Source of the DNA: Zerene cesonia
Lineage: Eukaryota > Arthropoda > Insecta > Lepidoptera > Pieridae
DNA: 64,000 nucleotides
Direction of reading: 5' to 3'
Assembly (NCBI RefSeq): GCF_012273895.1
Contig: NW_024045133.1
Span: forward strand, 1,426,001-1,490,000
A program made the position numbers and the translations under genes. The stretch's first letter is position 1, and each line of letters begins with the position of its first letter. Positions 23,268-35,668 of this stretch are shown in pieces. The notes beneath the pieces were generated by a model. The model made no database searches and was not told the origin of the DNA. It saw nothing but the letters and a program-made list of their open reading frames with translations.

Positions 23268-24664
23268 TTGTAACGAAAGTGATTATGTAGACAGATCGGT
23301 GTTGGCTTTGTGTTGTATTTTTTTTTTTTTTAACAATGGTTTTTTACGAATATATACCTATTAGTATTAATTAGAAGTGACGCTACAATGGATTTAAAAC
23401 CCGTTTTATTGACGGATTAATTTGTCAGTTCGAAAGTTTTTAGACATCTTACTAATCAATATATTACAGGATATGGAATCCCGGTTTACCCGGGTTGTTT
23501 CGGGATAAGTAATCGTATGGAAAACCTAACTGCGGTTGAATTGTGTTTGATTTTAAATCTTAAAAGTCAATCTTATATTCGTATAGACCGTGTTTTAAAT
23601 CTGTTGTGAAGTCGGGTTGAATTTTTGATTCTAGGTCATTGTTGTAATAAAAGTTATATATATTTAGATTTTTAATACGATACATTCTTAATAAATATTA
23701 TCATACATTCCTGTGTGACTTCAGTCTTCAGATCAGTCTTCAGATCAGATTCAGATCTCCCGTGGATGCAAATAACCCACTGTCTATAGCACTATAATAT
23801 TAAGCTGAAGTGTTTGTTTGATCGCACCTTTCTCGAGAACAACTGGACCGATTTAAAAAAAATCTTACACCGTTGGAATGTGATCCCTGAGTGCTGTATA
23901 CGGACCACAAGCGAAGCTGAGGCGGTCCGCTATTTAAAAATAACACTAAGATTATTAATCTATACGTTTTATAGTAGAATAATTAATAAGGAATAGACAA
24001 TTTAGTGATACTAATTTTAGAAAAAAACCTATCAAATTTTCATCTTAACCAAAGTTGTGGTTTAGCGTTGAAAACGTTACAGACGGACGGACTAACGCAT
24101 CTATAATAGTAGTATGGATGGGGATTGGTGAAGCGTATTGCATGAAACGCTTAGTGTATACTTAAACGATACTTAAATTTGAGTTCTACTCAATCAAAGC
24201 AGTGTTCCTTAAATACTTGAATCGAAACTTAAGTATCTTTTAGGTATCTGGTAAAAATGTAGTCAATGGCTTGTGGAACCTAAATCTAGTTTAGCTTAGA
24301 ATAGTAATAAGCTTACTTCGATCAATTATAAATCTTATTATGAACTCCAGTTGTAATGACCATTAAACATGTTGTCTTTGAGATTTATCTGACTACAAAA
24401 CTACTTCTTTATAAAACACCATACGATTTAAATATACATCCAATCATACTTTCTACTAATGGCCCTTTCTATAAATTTTTCTTACTAACCACATTCCGCA
24501 GTTTGGAGAGTATTCACATAAAAATAAGCATACGTTATATTCCTGACTGTAATAAATGAAATCTCTGCTTTAAACCTTTTCAAAATCCCTTCAGCCGTTT
24601 CCGCAACGCCAACAGACGTTCATACATCTTTCCGTACAAATTCTCACGTCACAAGTCACTACTT

Positions 24665-24812
24665 AGTAAGAGTTAGAGGCCTTTCCTTTTCCCTTCCCTT
24701 TAAAAGCGGGCAGCGCATCCGCAGTGGCACTACCTCTGCTCTGTTCACCGGTGGTGGTGATCGCTAAGCATCAGGCGAACCACCAGTTCAGTTGCCCGCT
24801 GTGACATTTAAA
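24665..24812 (+). mobile_element. Retroelement tail upstream of exon 7a
   Basis: AAAAGCGGGCAGCGCATCCG...CCCGCTGTGACATTTAAAA, about 175 bp before the exon-7a acceptor. Confidence 0.55.
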
Positions 24813-24987
24813 ATTTAGTAGAAAAAACTTACTATACTACTAATGTTGGAGATAGCTTAACGAGTCGAAGAAGTTGAAATATGGTCAGTAACTAAGTAGT
24901 ACTAAGGCACAGTTCTCAATATAATTGATCGGAGTAAATAAACAACAGTCAAATAAAGGTATTAGCGAAACCGGTTTTCCATTGCAG

Positions 24988-26088
24988 GACGATATTCTTT
25001 TCGAGGAGGAGGAGCCAATAGAGACGTACAACATGACCAGCGTGCAGAACGGTCAGCCAGATGGCATCGCGAACGAGAGCTCCGAACGGAATCTCTCGCT
25101 GGTCCAAATACACAGTCAAAGAAACTCGAGCCAGAACCTCAGGCATAACGTGTCGAAACGCAAACTGTCCTACACGCGTCCTATAACTAAAGCTGCGTTG
25201 AGCTCCGCTTCCATGGCGCCGGACGGTGTTCCGGATTCGAAGAGGTTGGGCTCCACCGAAACCTTCGGCAGACGCCTCAGCACCACCAAAAGGAACATGT
25301 CCACAACGAGTTTCGCGTACGTGTCCACCCCCTTCCACGGCTCCACGCTCTCCGCCTTCGACCAGCCCAACGAATTCGCCTCGCAGTTCTCGTTGAAGTC
25401 CATCACGGACAGCGTAGCGGACGTCGCGTACTGTTGCTTCTGTTGCAAGCGGAAACAGAGGAAGGAGCCGAGCAAATTTTTCGATGTGTCCCTCTTGAGT
25501 GATCCCACGTACTTGGTTATATTGATATCCAGTAGCACCGTGGCTATATCGGTGACGAATTTTATTATATTGCTACCCTCATACGCGCAAAACATAGGTT
25601 ACGATAAGTCGAGAGGCGCGTTGTTGCTCAGTACGGTGTCAGCGCTCGACCTGGTCGGACGCATCGGCGGCTCCGCGCTCTGCGATTTGAACATAATGCC
25701 TAAAACGTTCTATTTCGTCGGCGGCTTATTCTTCTCCGGCATCATTTTGACAGCTATACCGTTCCTCGAATCGTACACAACGCTGAGCATATTCTGTGCG
25801 CTGTTCGGTCTGTCGTCCGGTATAAATAACGGTGTCACGACGCTAGTGATGGCCGAAATCCTCGGTGTCGATAGATTGATGTCGACATACGGTATTAGCT
25901 TGTTCGTGAATGGCTTGCTGCAGCTGATAGGGCCGCCGGTGTGCGGGCTGTGGTACGAGCACGATAAAAACTATGTGAACATGTTTGTGACCTTCGGTTT
26001 TATATTTATAGCTGGTTCCTCTCTATGGTTGTTCATGCCTATTATAAATAGACGTAAAAAGCAACAGATGCAGGGGCAGAAAGTGTGA
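24988..26088 (+). CDS. MCT-like transporter, alternative last exon 7a (loop and TM7-12)
   Basis: Phase-0 exon after CCATTGCAG, 366 codons plus stop; isoform length with exons 1-6 is 633 residues. The first ~190 residues are the hydrophilic central loop (acidic start DDILFEEEEP, many Ser/Arg, a Cys-rich CCFCCKRK before the helices). Then come TM7 (YLVILISSSTVAISVTNFII), TM8 (ALDLVGRIGGSAL), TM9, TM10 (FGLSSGINNGVTTLVMAEIL), TM11 (GISLFVNGLLQLIGPPVCG) and TM12, with a basic tail RRKKQQ. Helix 8 DLVGR and helix 10-11 motifs fit MCTs, where a TM8 Asp/Arg pair is important in studied members. It is a homologue of exon 7b, about 65% identical by hand count over TM7-12, with a shared loop block STPFHGSTLSAF. 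The loop's N-terminal part is much more diverged. Confidence 0.9.
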   Translation, partial: DDILFEEEEPIETYNMTSVQNGQPDGIANESSERNLSLVQIHSQRNSSQNLRHNVSKRKLSYTRPITKAALSSASMAPDGVPDSKRLGSTETFGRRLSTTKRNMSTTSFAYVSTPFHGSTLSAFDQPNEFASQFSLKSITDSVADVAYCCFCCKRKQRKEPSKFFDVSLLSDPTYLVILISSSTVAISVTNFIILLPSYAQNIGYDKSRGALLLSTVSALDLVGRIGGSALCDLNIMPKTFYFVGGLFFSGIILTAIPFLESYTTLSIFCALFGLSSGINNGVTTLVMAEILGVDRLMSTYGISLFVNGLLQLIGPPVCGLWYEHDKNYVNMFVTFGFIFIAGSSLWLFMPIINRRKKQQMQGQKV

Positions 26089-28200
26089 CTTATTATATTT
26101 TGTACCCAAAGGTATATGTCGCTGAAAATCAGTTAACGTTCAATGGTAAATCTGTCCGCGATAGAAAATTAGAGTTTTTATATCTTTTATCGTAACAAAT
26201 TCATTCACATAATTATTTAAATGAATTGTAATTTTAAACAGTTAGAAAACTTATACGATTTTTTTATAGTGTCTAGATGTTCTATTGACGCATTTAAATG
26301 CACAAAGTATTAACGAATGTTAAATTGCACAAAATTATGTTTTATGTTTTTTTTTTTTTTCATTTTACTTTTTTTTTTTTTTGTTTAGCTTCGAACTAAT
26401 ATTTTGGAGGCTAAATTTGGGATTCAAAGTGATTGTGAAATTGAATGAAATGAAATAAAATTTCATGAAATAGGCTCGTTTAACTTAATGTTAATTTAAA
26501 ATTATTTCATGAATTTATGTGTATTTAATATTGGAACTAAAATTTTGAGGCTTAAGTTTCGGATTTCATATAAATAGTCTTTTCTATTTAATGAAATTTT
26601 TCAAATACTTCGAAGAAATTATGGTATTGATAACTGTATTTAATTGGAGTTTCAGTAGTTCTATATTGTTATTAATTAGGTTAGAATTTAATTAACATCG
26701 ATTATTATCATTTTTTTTTTATATTTACTTTAAATGTTTAGCCAAGAATTAGATTTAATATGAATTTGTGCCACACCTAAAAGCCAAATTGATTAATTAT
26801 ATATGTATTTCTTAAGCAGCTAAACATAAGGCTATCTCTTTCCTTTCTATAAAAAATTCCGTGTGCGACAGGGACAGTTGTATTTTATTAAATAAATTAA
26901 TTTAGCCGAGGCCTACGAAGATTAGTACTTTCATTATTTTTTATAGATTTGTAATTTTTTATTTCATTTTAGTGTTTTTTTTTATTTTTTATTACTTATT
27001 ACCGGTTGGTATTTCTTTTTTTTTTAGTTTTATATAATATTATTTAATGCTTCGTTTATCACAATGTTAAACACAAATTTTATTTTAATTATAAATTAGT
27101 TTGTTTTATTAGACATACTTAGTTATAATTTCATAATTGCGTGCTTTTTTACGTCTTCCATTTGTAAAAATTGGGGTTTAAAAAATGCGGTTACTTATTA
27201 AATGACGAATTTATAGTAGAATCTATTTTGTGCTTATTTTCTTAATATCAGGTGACGAATGAGATTATCAAGTTGACAGATTCTTTTGTTTTAGTTTTAC
27301 CACTCGATAATTCCATATAGTAGGTATTTGACAATGGCATATAGACTTATCTCTTTGCCACGAAAAAAAAAATTTTTTTTTTTCTGAATATGAACGCACT
27401 TGTACAATATTGCCTATTATATATTAAATCCTATACTAATTATAACGTTAATTTTTATTACACTTATTAAAGAAAAAATCAAATAAAATTCATTCCGTTC
27501 TCATTCCTATGAAATTTGCGACGTTTTTTTCAATTAGGTATTTTTAAAAACATTTCTAAATCAATAAGGTTGAAAGTCGTTTGCGTGTTTTTTACAGTGA
27601 AAATCGAATTTTTTCTAAATTTTGACATACTTGAATTTACTTTATTGTTTTTTTCGCAGTTGGTTATTTTAAAGACCACAATATAGTGTAAGAGTGAGTG
27701 AAATTAATATAATACATATGTATTTGTCCCAAAAATTGTCAGGAGAGGCTAAATGGCTATTAAATACATAGAGAGTAGGTTAAAAAAAATGGCAGTTATT
27801 TATGATTTATTTAAATATGCAGTTTGATTTTTTTCATTGGCTCTTAGACTAATATTACTAATAGTCCAATTAAAATCCGCTCCGAAATTTTAGAAAAATA
27901 TATATTTTATTCATTAAAGTACTTGTTTAGTTTTGTTTTTCTTATACTGACATATTAGTCATCGTAATCAACGGGGCCCCTAGCGAATGGGGCCCCAAGC
28001 AAACAGGGGCCCAAGGCGGTAAAAGCCCCGGGCCCTGTTATAGCAACGTTATGGTAAATATAAAGAAAATACACACACTAAATATGTGATTATATGAATT
28101 TATATGCACAAATGTTTAAGATATGATGTTTTCAATGTTAAAATTAGATAGGACTTTTTTATTGTTAATTTTGTAAATAAATATTTTGATAATATTTGTT
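26089..28200 (+). other. Probable 3' UTR of the exon-7a transcript
   Basis: About 2.1 kb of AT-rich DNA after the stop, free of recognisable mobile elements unlike its surroundings, with several AATAAA hexamers (26454, 26891, 28176). The lack of repeats and the hexamer at the end suggest a long 3' UTR. An unusual GC-rich patch lies at 27973-28036. Confidence 0.5.
28176..28181 (+). terminator. Candidate poly(A) signal for exon-7a transcript
   Basis: AATAAA followed within about 25 bp by a T-rich stretch; last such signal before the mobile-element block at about 28320. Earlier hexamers at 26454 and 26891 could be used instead. Confidence 0.4.
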
Positions 28201-29239
28201 TTTTATTTTATCTCTCAATGCCTTTTAATTTAATATATATGAAGTTCTCAATAAGCCTATTAAATGTAGGAAGGTCCCGGATTTTAGTAAAAGGTAAACA
28301 CCCTATGGAACATCACTACATAGTATAAAACAAAGTCGCTTTCTCTGTCCTTATGTCGCTATATATGCTTAAATCTTTAAAACTACGCAACGGATTTTGA
28401 TGGGGTTTTCATAAACATAGATTTTAGACTGATTCAAGAGGAAGGTTTCTATGTATAATAATTATTAAACTACTCCGAATTTAACGTGTGCGAAGCCGCG
28501 GGTAAAAGCTAGTTATAATTACTAAGTACTAACGTAGGTGGAGAGAGAGAGTAGATCGCAGTACACTATCTATCTCTCTCACACATGCTATGTTAATAGC
28601 AGTATGACATATATATGCGTCATTACCGTCGCTTCCAGATCGGTTCCATTCCAGACATCACTTATTGCTTATTACTTGATTTATTTATTTATTTTCTGCT
28701 TTTGCACTATCCCAGAACCTCGTACATTTCCTTTGCAACTAGGTTGCTTGACGGATATTGCTGTTTAGCAATAAGTCCGCCTCGTGTACAAAGGGTGCTT
28801 TTTTTTTGTTCTGCCAATTGTTCTCTTGTTGTTTCTGTCTAAGTTTGTGTAATAGAGTATTATAAATAAATAAATAGCTTTCGTAATATTGAAAATTATA
28901 TTATATAATAATTGCTTTCTGCACATTTATCAATTAAAATTGAGAAAGACAACAATAAAACAAGACCATGCACTCGAAGAAGTTAACAATGACAATTCAA
29001 CAAGCTTAGTTCAATTTTTCGCCATTTCAGAGATATGTTCGTAGCTCTGTATGTTTCGTCAGTAAGTTAGACAGGGACAGATATAGTACAGTGACTATCT
29101 CTCTCTCTTGCTTGCTCTATACATATTCTATAATATCTCTGTGTAAATTACGCAAAGTTTTATATGAAAAATGATATATTTGTGATCCTATTGTATGTCG
29201 GAAAGATTGATGTATATATAATTGAGTATTATGATAGTA

Positions 29240-29434
29240 CTAGCAGCGCCCCGCGGTTTCACCCGCGTAAGTCCGTATCCCGTAGGAATATCGGGATAAA
29301 AAGTTGCCTGTATGTTATTCCAGTTGTCCAGCTGTCTACGTACCAAATTTCATTGCAATCGGTTCAGTAGTTTTTGCGTGAAAGAGCAACAAATACACAC
29401 ACATCCTTATAAACTTTCGCATTTATAATATTAT
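29240..29434 (-). mobile_element. Non-autonomous Helitron-like element before exon 7b
   Basis: Minus copy, CTAG intact, ending 140 bp upstream of the exon-7b acceptor, so close to the branch-point region of that exon. Confidence 0.72.
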
Positions 29435-29574
29435 TATGATATGATTAAGGTTACCTCTGTGGAGGAAAAAAGGATAATGGTAAGGGAAGAAACAAATTTT
29501 CCGTTTTATAACCCTTAATATGTCAATTCTATATAACTACTTTAATATTAATAAATATTCCTATTACATTTCAG

Positions 29575-30759
29575 TTGGAGACATTTATCGAAGAGGACCC
29601 CAACGAACTCAATCTATCAAACCCAAAATTAGTTTTCACATCCGAAGATGACCACGCAGAGAGATGTCCGAACGGCTCCCCGCCGATCCACAAGCCTAGA
29701 TCACACGTAAATCTAGACGATAGATCTGACTTCGCACGCTCGGCTAGCGCCACGCAATTCACCAAAAACGAAGAGAGGACACGCAAAATATCGACACCGT
29801 CAAAACACGGTATACAGCACATCTCTAGCAAAATATCGAATCACCTACCTAGCAACCCGTCACTATTAGAATCCGTGCCGGAAGGAAAGTCCAGCCGAGT
29901 GAACTCGCAAGACGGCTTCGGTAAAAAACTGGTGCTGCCCAAAACACCGAAACGCAGTCCGTCCACGTCCAGCTTCCAGTATATGTCCACACCGTTTCAC
30001 GGTTCGACGCTCTCCGCTTTTGAGAAACCGAGCGAATTCGCTTCGCAATTCAGTCTTAAGTCAGTCACGGACAGTCTGGCGCCCATATCTTATTGCTGCG
30101 GCTGCAAAAAGCGTAAAGAGGACGACGCCAAAAAAGAGCCCAACAAGTACTTTGATGTGCAGCTCTTAAAGGACCCCATTTATTTAGTGATCCTCATATC
30201 GAACTGCACTTGCGCTATATCGTATACAAACTTCATTATTTTAGTGCCGTCGTATGCGAAAGAGTGTGGTTTCGACAAATCTTTGGGCGCGTATTTATTA
30301 TCTATAATATCCGCGTTAGATCTGGTCGGCAGAATTGGCGGGTCCGCGCTGTCAGATATCGTTTTGACACCGAAGCGTTATTTTTTCATCACCGGCCTGC
30401 TGTTTTCCGGTATTAGTTTGTCTATGATACCGCTGGTGTCGTCGTATTCAGCTATAAGTGCGTTTTGTTGCGTATTCGGTATCGCATCCGGTATCAACGT
30501 GGGTGTAACTGCGTTGGTTATGACGGAGATGTTAGGTACGGAAAGATTGATGTCGTCTTATGGTATTAGTTTATTTGTGAATGGCATTCTACAGCTTATA
30601 GGTCCACCGATTTGTGGCGCTTGGTTCGAATATACGCAGTCGTATAAGTCTCTTTTTGTGACGCTAGGGTTCATATTAATTTTTGGCGCGTCGTTGTGGA
30701 TTTTTGTACCGATAATCCATAGACGACGCAGGATGCGCGAGAATGCTGAAAAAGCATAG
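29575..30759 (+). CDS. MCT-like transporter, alternative last exon 7b (loop and TM7-12)
   Basis: Phase-0 exon after TACATTTCAG; the first codon is TTG (Leu), not a start. 394 codons plus stop; isoform length with exons 1-6 is 661 residues. The loop is acidic then Ser/Lys-rich, with KTPKRSPSTSSFQYMSTPFH, the shared STPFHGSTLSAF block, and CCGCKKRKEDDAKKEPNKYF. TM7 (YLVILISNCTCAISYTNFII), TM8 (SALDLVGRIGGSALSD), TM9, TM10 (FGIASGINVGVTALVMTEML), TM11 (GISLFVNGILQLIGPPICG) and TM12 follow, with a basic tail HRRRRMRENAEKA. No N-terminal half lies between 26089 and 29574, so this is best read as a second alternative terminal exon of the same gene rather than a separate gene or pseudogene; the frame is intact. 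Confidence 0.88.
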   Translation: METFIEEDPNELNLSNPKLVFTSEDDHAERCPNGSPPIHKPRSHVNLDDRSDFARSASATQFTKNEERTRKISTPSKHGIQHISSKISNHLPSNPSLLESVPEGKSSRVNSQDGFGKKLVLPKTPKRSPSTSSFQYMSTPFHGSTLSAFEKPSEFASQFSLKSVTDSLAPISYCCGCKKRKEDDAKKEPNKYFDVQLLKDPIYLVILISNCTCAISYTNFIILVPSYAKECGFDKSLGAYLLSIISALDLVGRIGGSALSDIVLTPKRYFFITGLLFSGISLSMIPLVSSYSAISAFCCVFGIASGINVGVTALVMTEMLGTERLMSSYGISLFVNGILQLIGPPICGAWFEYTQSYKSLFVTLGFILIFGASLWIFVPIIHRRRRMRENAEKA

Positions 30760-33140
30760 TACACGCTTTCCATAGATAAATGGTTGATGGGATACAATTG
30801 TTACTTTTCTTATCTGTGCGTTTATTATTCTTTTGACATTTATTTGAATAACAAGATTTCCGAATTTTTATTTTTTTTTTATAATGTTCGATTTAACTAT
30901 TAGTTTTAGAAATATGTTTCATATATAATGAAATTGGGCTTAAAATTATATGCATGTACGGTTTTTAAATGAATTTATTTAGTTGAACAAAGTGCAATTC
31001 TTTGAACGTTTTAGATTATAAGTAGAACGCTTTACGCTATATCTATGTACCAATCAAAATATATATTTTATCTGCTGAAGCAAGTGGATAACAAAAAATA
31101 ATGCTTGATTTGTAAGAATGTTTAAAATATTCGTCACATGCTAAATAAAAATAAATGAATAATCAGACGGACTTTTTCAAAAAAGAGGTTGATAGGGCAG
31201 TTCAAGAGTATTTGTAAATAAAAGTAATAATTTGTCTATGGTATATCTAAATAAACCATGTATTTCGAATGGTGCAAACACCGTGTTCATTATTTAAAAC
31301 TTAAATCATGAATCAGTATTGAATATTCTTTAATTTTCACTTGAATGTTTCCTATTTACTGGTTTGTATAATGTGATATATTTGTGATCCTATTAAATGT
31401 AAACATCAGTAATCTCATATTAAACACAAATGAATCAATATAATTTTAAATTTAATTATGTAGCCAAATTTTCGATCATAGATAACTTGTATCATATGTG
31501 AATTTTGTATCAATATGCTAAGAAAATTTAAGAGAATGTCAAACGGTTTTTGGCGGGAAAAGATGTTCTTTGTATGAATTTTCCTAACAATAAAAGTCAA
31601 TGCTATACTTATAAAGTTAAAGCAATGAGTAACGATTAATTGTCAGTGTCAAATAAAAATTATGATTGTTTTTATTTAAAATTTGGTTGTATATTTAAAT
31701 TTAACTACGTATTTGAAAAGTAAGTATTAATTTAAAAATGATAGTTAAATACAGCGCGTTCCTGCGCTTGCATTTAGTGAAATAGACATAATAGTGAAAT
31801 TTCTAGAACCACTGAATTCAAATGAATTTGTACTAAACTACGCAATTGAATTGAACCAATATCTACAGCTTTTTAACTAAACATTCAGGAATGGTCAGCA
31901 ATAATATTAATTATTTAAAAAATAGATATAATACAAAATTTAACTCATGATGATGAGGCGATTTTCTAAAAAATTATTAGTATGTTAAAGTTATCGTGAT
32001 ATATAAAAGAAAGCCTCGAATAGGAGAAAATAGATTCTACATGTTAAGTAAAAGTATAACGTAGAAAATTGCTATGATGAATAATAATCTTGTACATAAA
32101 TAATAACTTAACGCTTAATCTGTCAATTTATATCTCCAATGCCTTATAAAATGTTTCAAATAACATAATATTAATGAGCCAATTCTTGTAATTATAAAAA
32201 AAAAATGTTACCAATTGTTACCATAGAAAAAAATATCAACTTGGTTTATATTTCTATTATATGGGTTAAAATGTTGTAAGCTATTTCTTTGAAGTGATAA
32301 CTTCAGATGGAGGGTAAACCAGTTCGTTACGTAACGCATCACGGCGCCAGTGTGGCTTCCCTTTCATCACGCATACGGTTAATTGATTTTAAGTTATCGC
32401 TTCTGACGGCCTTTCTGATACGCACGCTTTATAATGTGGGATACGATAATTTAAATAAGTAAAACATCGATTTTTATGTTGTAATCTATGAAATAATCAT
32501 TTGTTTGTTAAATTGATTTGTGGAATTATTACTGAAAATTGTAGGAAAGTGGCAACATATTAAAAGAGACATGGTAACGTTAATACTTTTTAGCTTTAAA
32601 GAGTTGGAACAAAATCGCCAAGAGATAAAAGCTTTGTACAAATTTATGATTTTGATAACATTTACTTAATAATTTTATAAATGTATTTTCAGTGGTATAA
32701 TTTTTATTTACTTTTAAGTTAAGTAAGATTTATACTATTCGAAGGATTATGTGTGGATACTACTCGGGCAAAAATGTTGAAAAAAATCTTCAGTTTTGTC
32801 CTCTCATTCGCGCCAAAATAATCATTTCGAATAAATTAATTTTATATTTAGTTCAATTTTTTAACCATAAATAATAGAAATAGTTGTTTTTTTGTATCAA
32901 CGTTTTTAATTCTATTGTTTATGGAAGTTTACTTAATGATTTTAATAATTAACACTTTTATTAGTTATTTTATATTTCGACGAATATTCAATGTTATAAC
33001 CATTTGTTTTAATTAAATGTAATGTCAGGAAAAAGCCTAAAAAGCAAATAAAAATGTCCATTTTAGGTGTATGGTATGATATTCGAAATCTACTTAATAA
33101 ATGTATACAGATTTTGTAACTTTTAAATATTTGTAATAAA
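30760..33140 (+). other. Probable 3' UTR / downstream region of exon-7b transcript
   Basis: About 2.4 kb of AT-rich DNA with no gene and few recognisable repeats. AATAAA occurs repeatedly (e.g. near 31143 and 33135). A short palindrome CGTTACGTAACG lies at about 32325. I see no coding capacity. Confidence 0.4.
33135..33140 (+). terminator. Candidate poly(A) signal for exon-7b transcript
   Basis: AATAAA followed by a TG/T-rich run (TGTGTTTTATTTTATG). It is the last of several candidates, just before repeat-derived DNA resumes at about 33220. Confidence 0.35.
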
Positions 33141-33809
33141 TTATATTTTTATTCTATATGTGTTTTATTTTATGTTCTCCTTGCATCAATACATAAAATT
33201 TTATTTTTATATAAGATGGCGAACACTGATCAAACAACATTGCAATATTTATTTAAGAAACAAGGGGAGATTGCTGAGATGTAAAATGTTTTTTGGTCTA
33301 GACGCAAATTTACCGAACGGAATATTTTTATGAGGGTTCGGGCCATAAACGCTCGCTAGGATATGCGGATTGGCCGATGTCACTGCCGAAATTTAATTCT
33401 TGAATATGCGATGTTGCTTATGACAGTTTCCTTTTTTATTAGTGGTGATTGGGATAATGTGCAAATAAATTAAACATCTTTTTACACGCTTTTTATTAGC
33501 TTCACCTGTATGTTTGTTTGTAACCGACTTCTTTGTGCGCGTATTTGACCCACTTTAAACGGCCAGATTTCGTTCAAACTTTGTAGATTTATTGAGGACC
33601 GATGACAATACACTAATTTGATAAAATTATTCCATTTTTCAATTTGCAAAATATGATAAAAGCGTGTTTTTTAGTTTTTTTAAACTATTATATCTCGCAC
33701 GCTGTCGGTCCCGAACCCCCTGATTTTAATTGTAGTCCGAGGTACTATACGGAGCCACTTTTCTTTACTTTCCCTTGAGAGTATTGTATTACTACTGCTA
33801 GTATAGAGT

Positions 33810-34160
33810 TATGTTTTTTTTTTTTTTTATGTCACAGTCGGCAATGGAGCTGGTGGGGCGCCTGATGGTAAGCGCTACCACCGCCCATGATCATTTGTAG
33901 AGGCGTAAAGTCGATTACAGACCTTACACCTCTACAAATGGATTGCCGACTTTAAATTGGGAGGAGATTAAGAAAGGTTTGGCGAGAGGAATAAAGGAAA
34001 GGACTGGGAAGGGGAAGGAAAAGGATATGGGCCTCCGGCTCCCCCACTCACCGAACGAAACACAGCAGAATGCTATTTCACGCCGGTCTTCTGTAGGGGT
34101 GTTGTACTTCCCCGGTGCGAGCTGGCCCAATTCGTGCCGAAGCGTGCTCGACTACCACAT
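33810..34160 (-). mobile_element. Retroelement 3' part, minus copy
   Basis: Poly-T then ATGTCACAGTCGGCAATGGA; GCGTAAAGTC hairpin; ends at GTGCTCGACTACCAC. Near-identical to 35360-35668, about 1.2 kb away in the same orientation. Confidence 0.7.
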
Positions 34161-35359
34161 ATAAAATTTTTTTCACGTTATCTGTGGTAATACTTTCACA
34201 TACTGACCGATCTCAATGTTATACTCTGTGTAACTATGTATCAAAAGCGACAGATTCTGCACCAACATTATGGTATTTTGAAACGGCGATGACCGTTTAT
34301 AAGTCGCGCTCTTTCACTCTTACGCATAAAACAGATAACACTTTCTCGGTCGGCTACACGAGTTCGGTCAATTACCCGACTTGCGTATCACCAGTTCGAA
34401 TCGTGCACAAAAATATCCACAACTAGCAAAACATATATAACTTTCTCAAAATTGAATCGTCCATCAACATATAACATATCTAAACAATACTAAACAGTTG
34501 CTATGTAAACACAACTCTGCTTCATTGTCCTATCGCAAATAAGAACAATTTTCGTAAAGTCCGTTTCCTATTCCTCACCCTACCCTGTCCATTCCTTCTT
34601 TCGTGTCGTCAATCCTTTCCTTATCCCTTATCCCATAAAGCAGGCAGTGCATTCGCAGAGGAACTACATCACGGGCGGTGGTGATCGCTAACCATCAGGC
34701 GAACCACCAGCTCAGTTGCCTGCTCTTGGCACAAACAAAGCATGGAGGAGCACTGTTTATACTATTTCACCCCCATCTCCTAAGGGGTCCGTGTGCTACT
34801 TTTCCCCAGTACGATCTTGACCAATTGAACTAAAGTAAGTAAACGGGTCAAAGGTTCAAATAAAACACCAACATTATTAAACATATATTGACGAATATAT
34901 TGATCACAAATCGGATATGTATAAATGTTATTTATTATTGCTTTATATAAAAAAGGTTGTATAACCATAGATAATACAAAAATTGTATGAATTGTTTTAA
35001 TTGCGATTTATTGAAATACAGTCTGTGATAAGAAACGTTGTAAGATATTGTACCTTCCATTATTTGTTAAAACCATTTTGTATGATTCTAACTTAAAATA
35101 ATATGAAGAAATTTAATATGGCTGTTCACCAAACGAAAATTTTCTAATAATTTTATTAAATTTTTTATTTCAATAGTAACTGCAAAGACCATTTTTAAGA
35201 GCAAAAAAATTAGTATTTACAGTTTAAATCAGCATTAAAAAATTAAATCTTCGTTCGATAAACAGATAATTAATTCATTTTTATCATCATCTTAACTCGA
35301 TTCATGCGAGATGTTTGGGTCTAAGAGCAGTATTAATTCCAGTGTGGGGAACCGATTTT

Positions 35360-35668
35360 TTTTTTTATGTTACAGTCGGCAATGGAGCTAGTGGGACGCC
35401 TGATGGTAAGCGCTACCACCGCCCATGAACATTTGTAGAGGCATAAGGTCCTTTGCAGACCTTACGCCTCTACAAATGGATTGCCGACTTTTTGGGAAGG
35501 GATTAAGAAAGGATTGGCGATAGGAATAAAGGAAAGGACTGGGAAGGGTAAGGAAAAGGATATGGGCCTCCGGCTCCCCCACACACCGAACGAAACACAG
35601 CAGAATGCTATTTCACGCCGGTCTTCTGTGGGGGTGTGGTACTTCCCCGGTGAGAGCTGGCCCAATAA
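35360..35668 (-). mobile_element. Retroelement 3' part, minus copy
   Basis: Direct repeat partner of 33810-34160. Confidence 0.7.

Noticed and set aside
24949..25595. Minus-strand frames opposite exon 7a
   Set aside because: Shadow frames of a clear transporter exon; no family signal.
29575..30759. Exon 7b as a stand-alone gene or pseudogene
   Set aside because: It begins at an acceptor with a TTG codon, lacks any N-half of its own, and has an intact frame and phase matching exon 6.
6601..33140. Two separate transporter genes in tandem
   Set aside because: Only one set of N-terminal exons (TM1-6) exists; 26089-29574 has no promoter-proximal exons, so alternative last exons explain it more simply.
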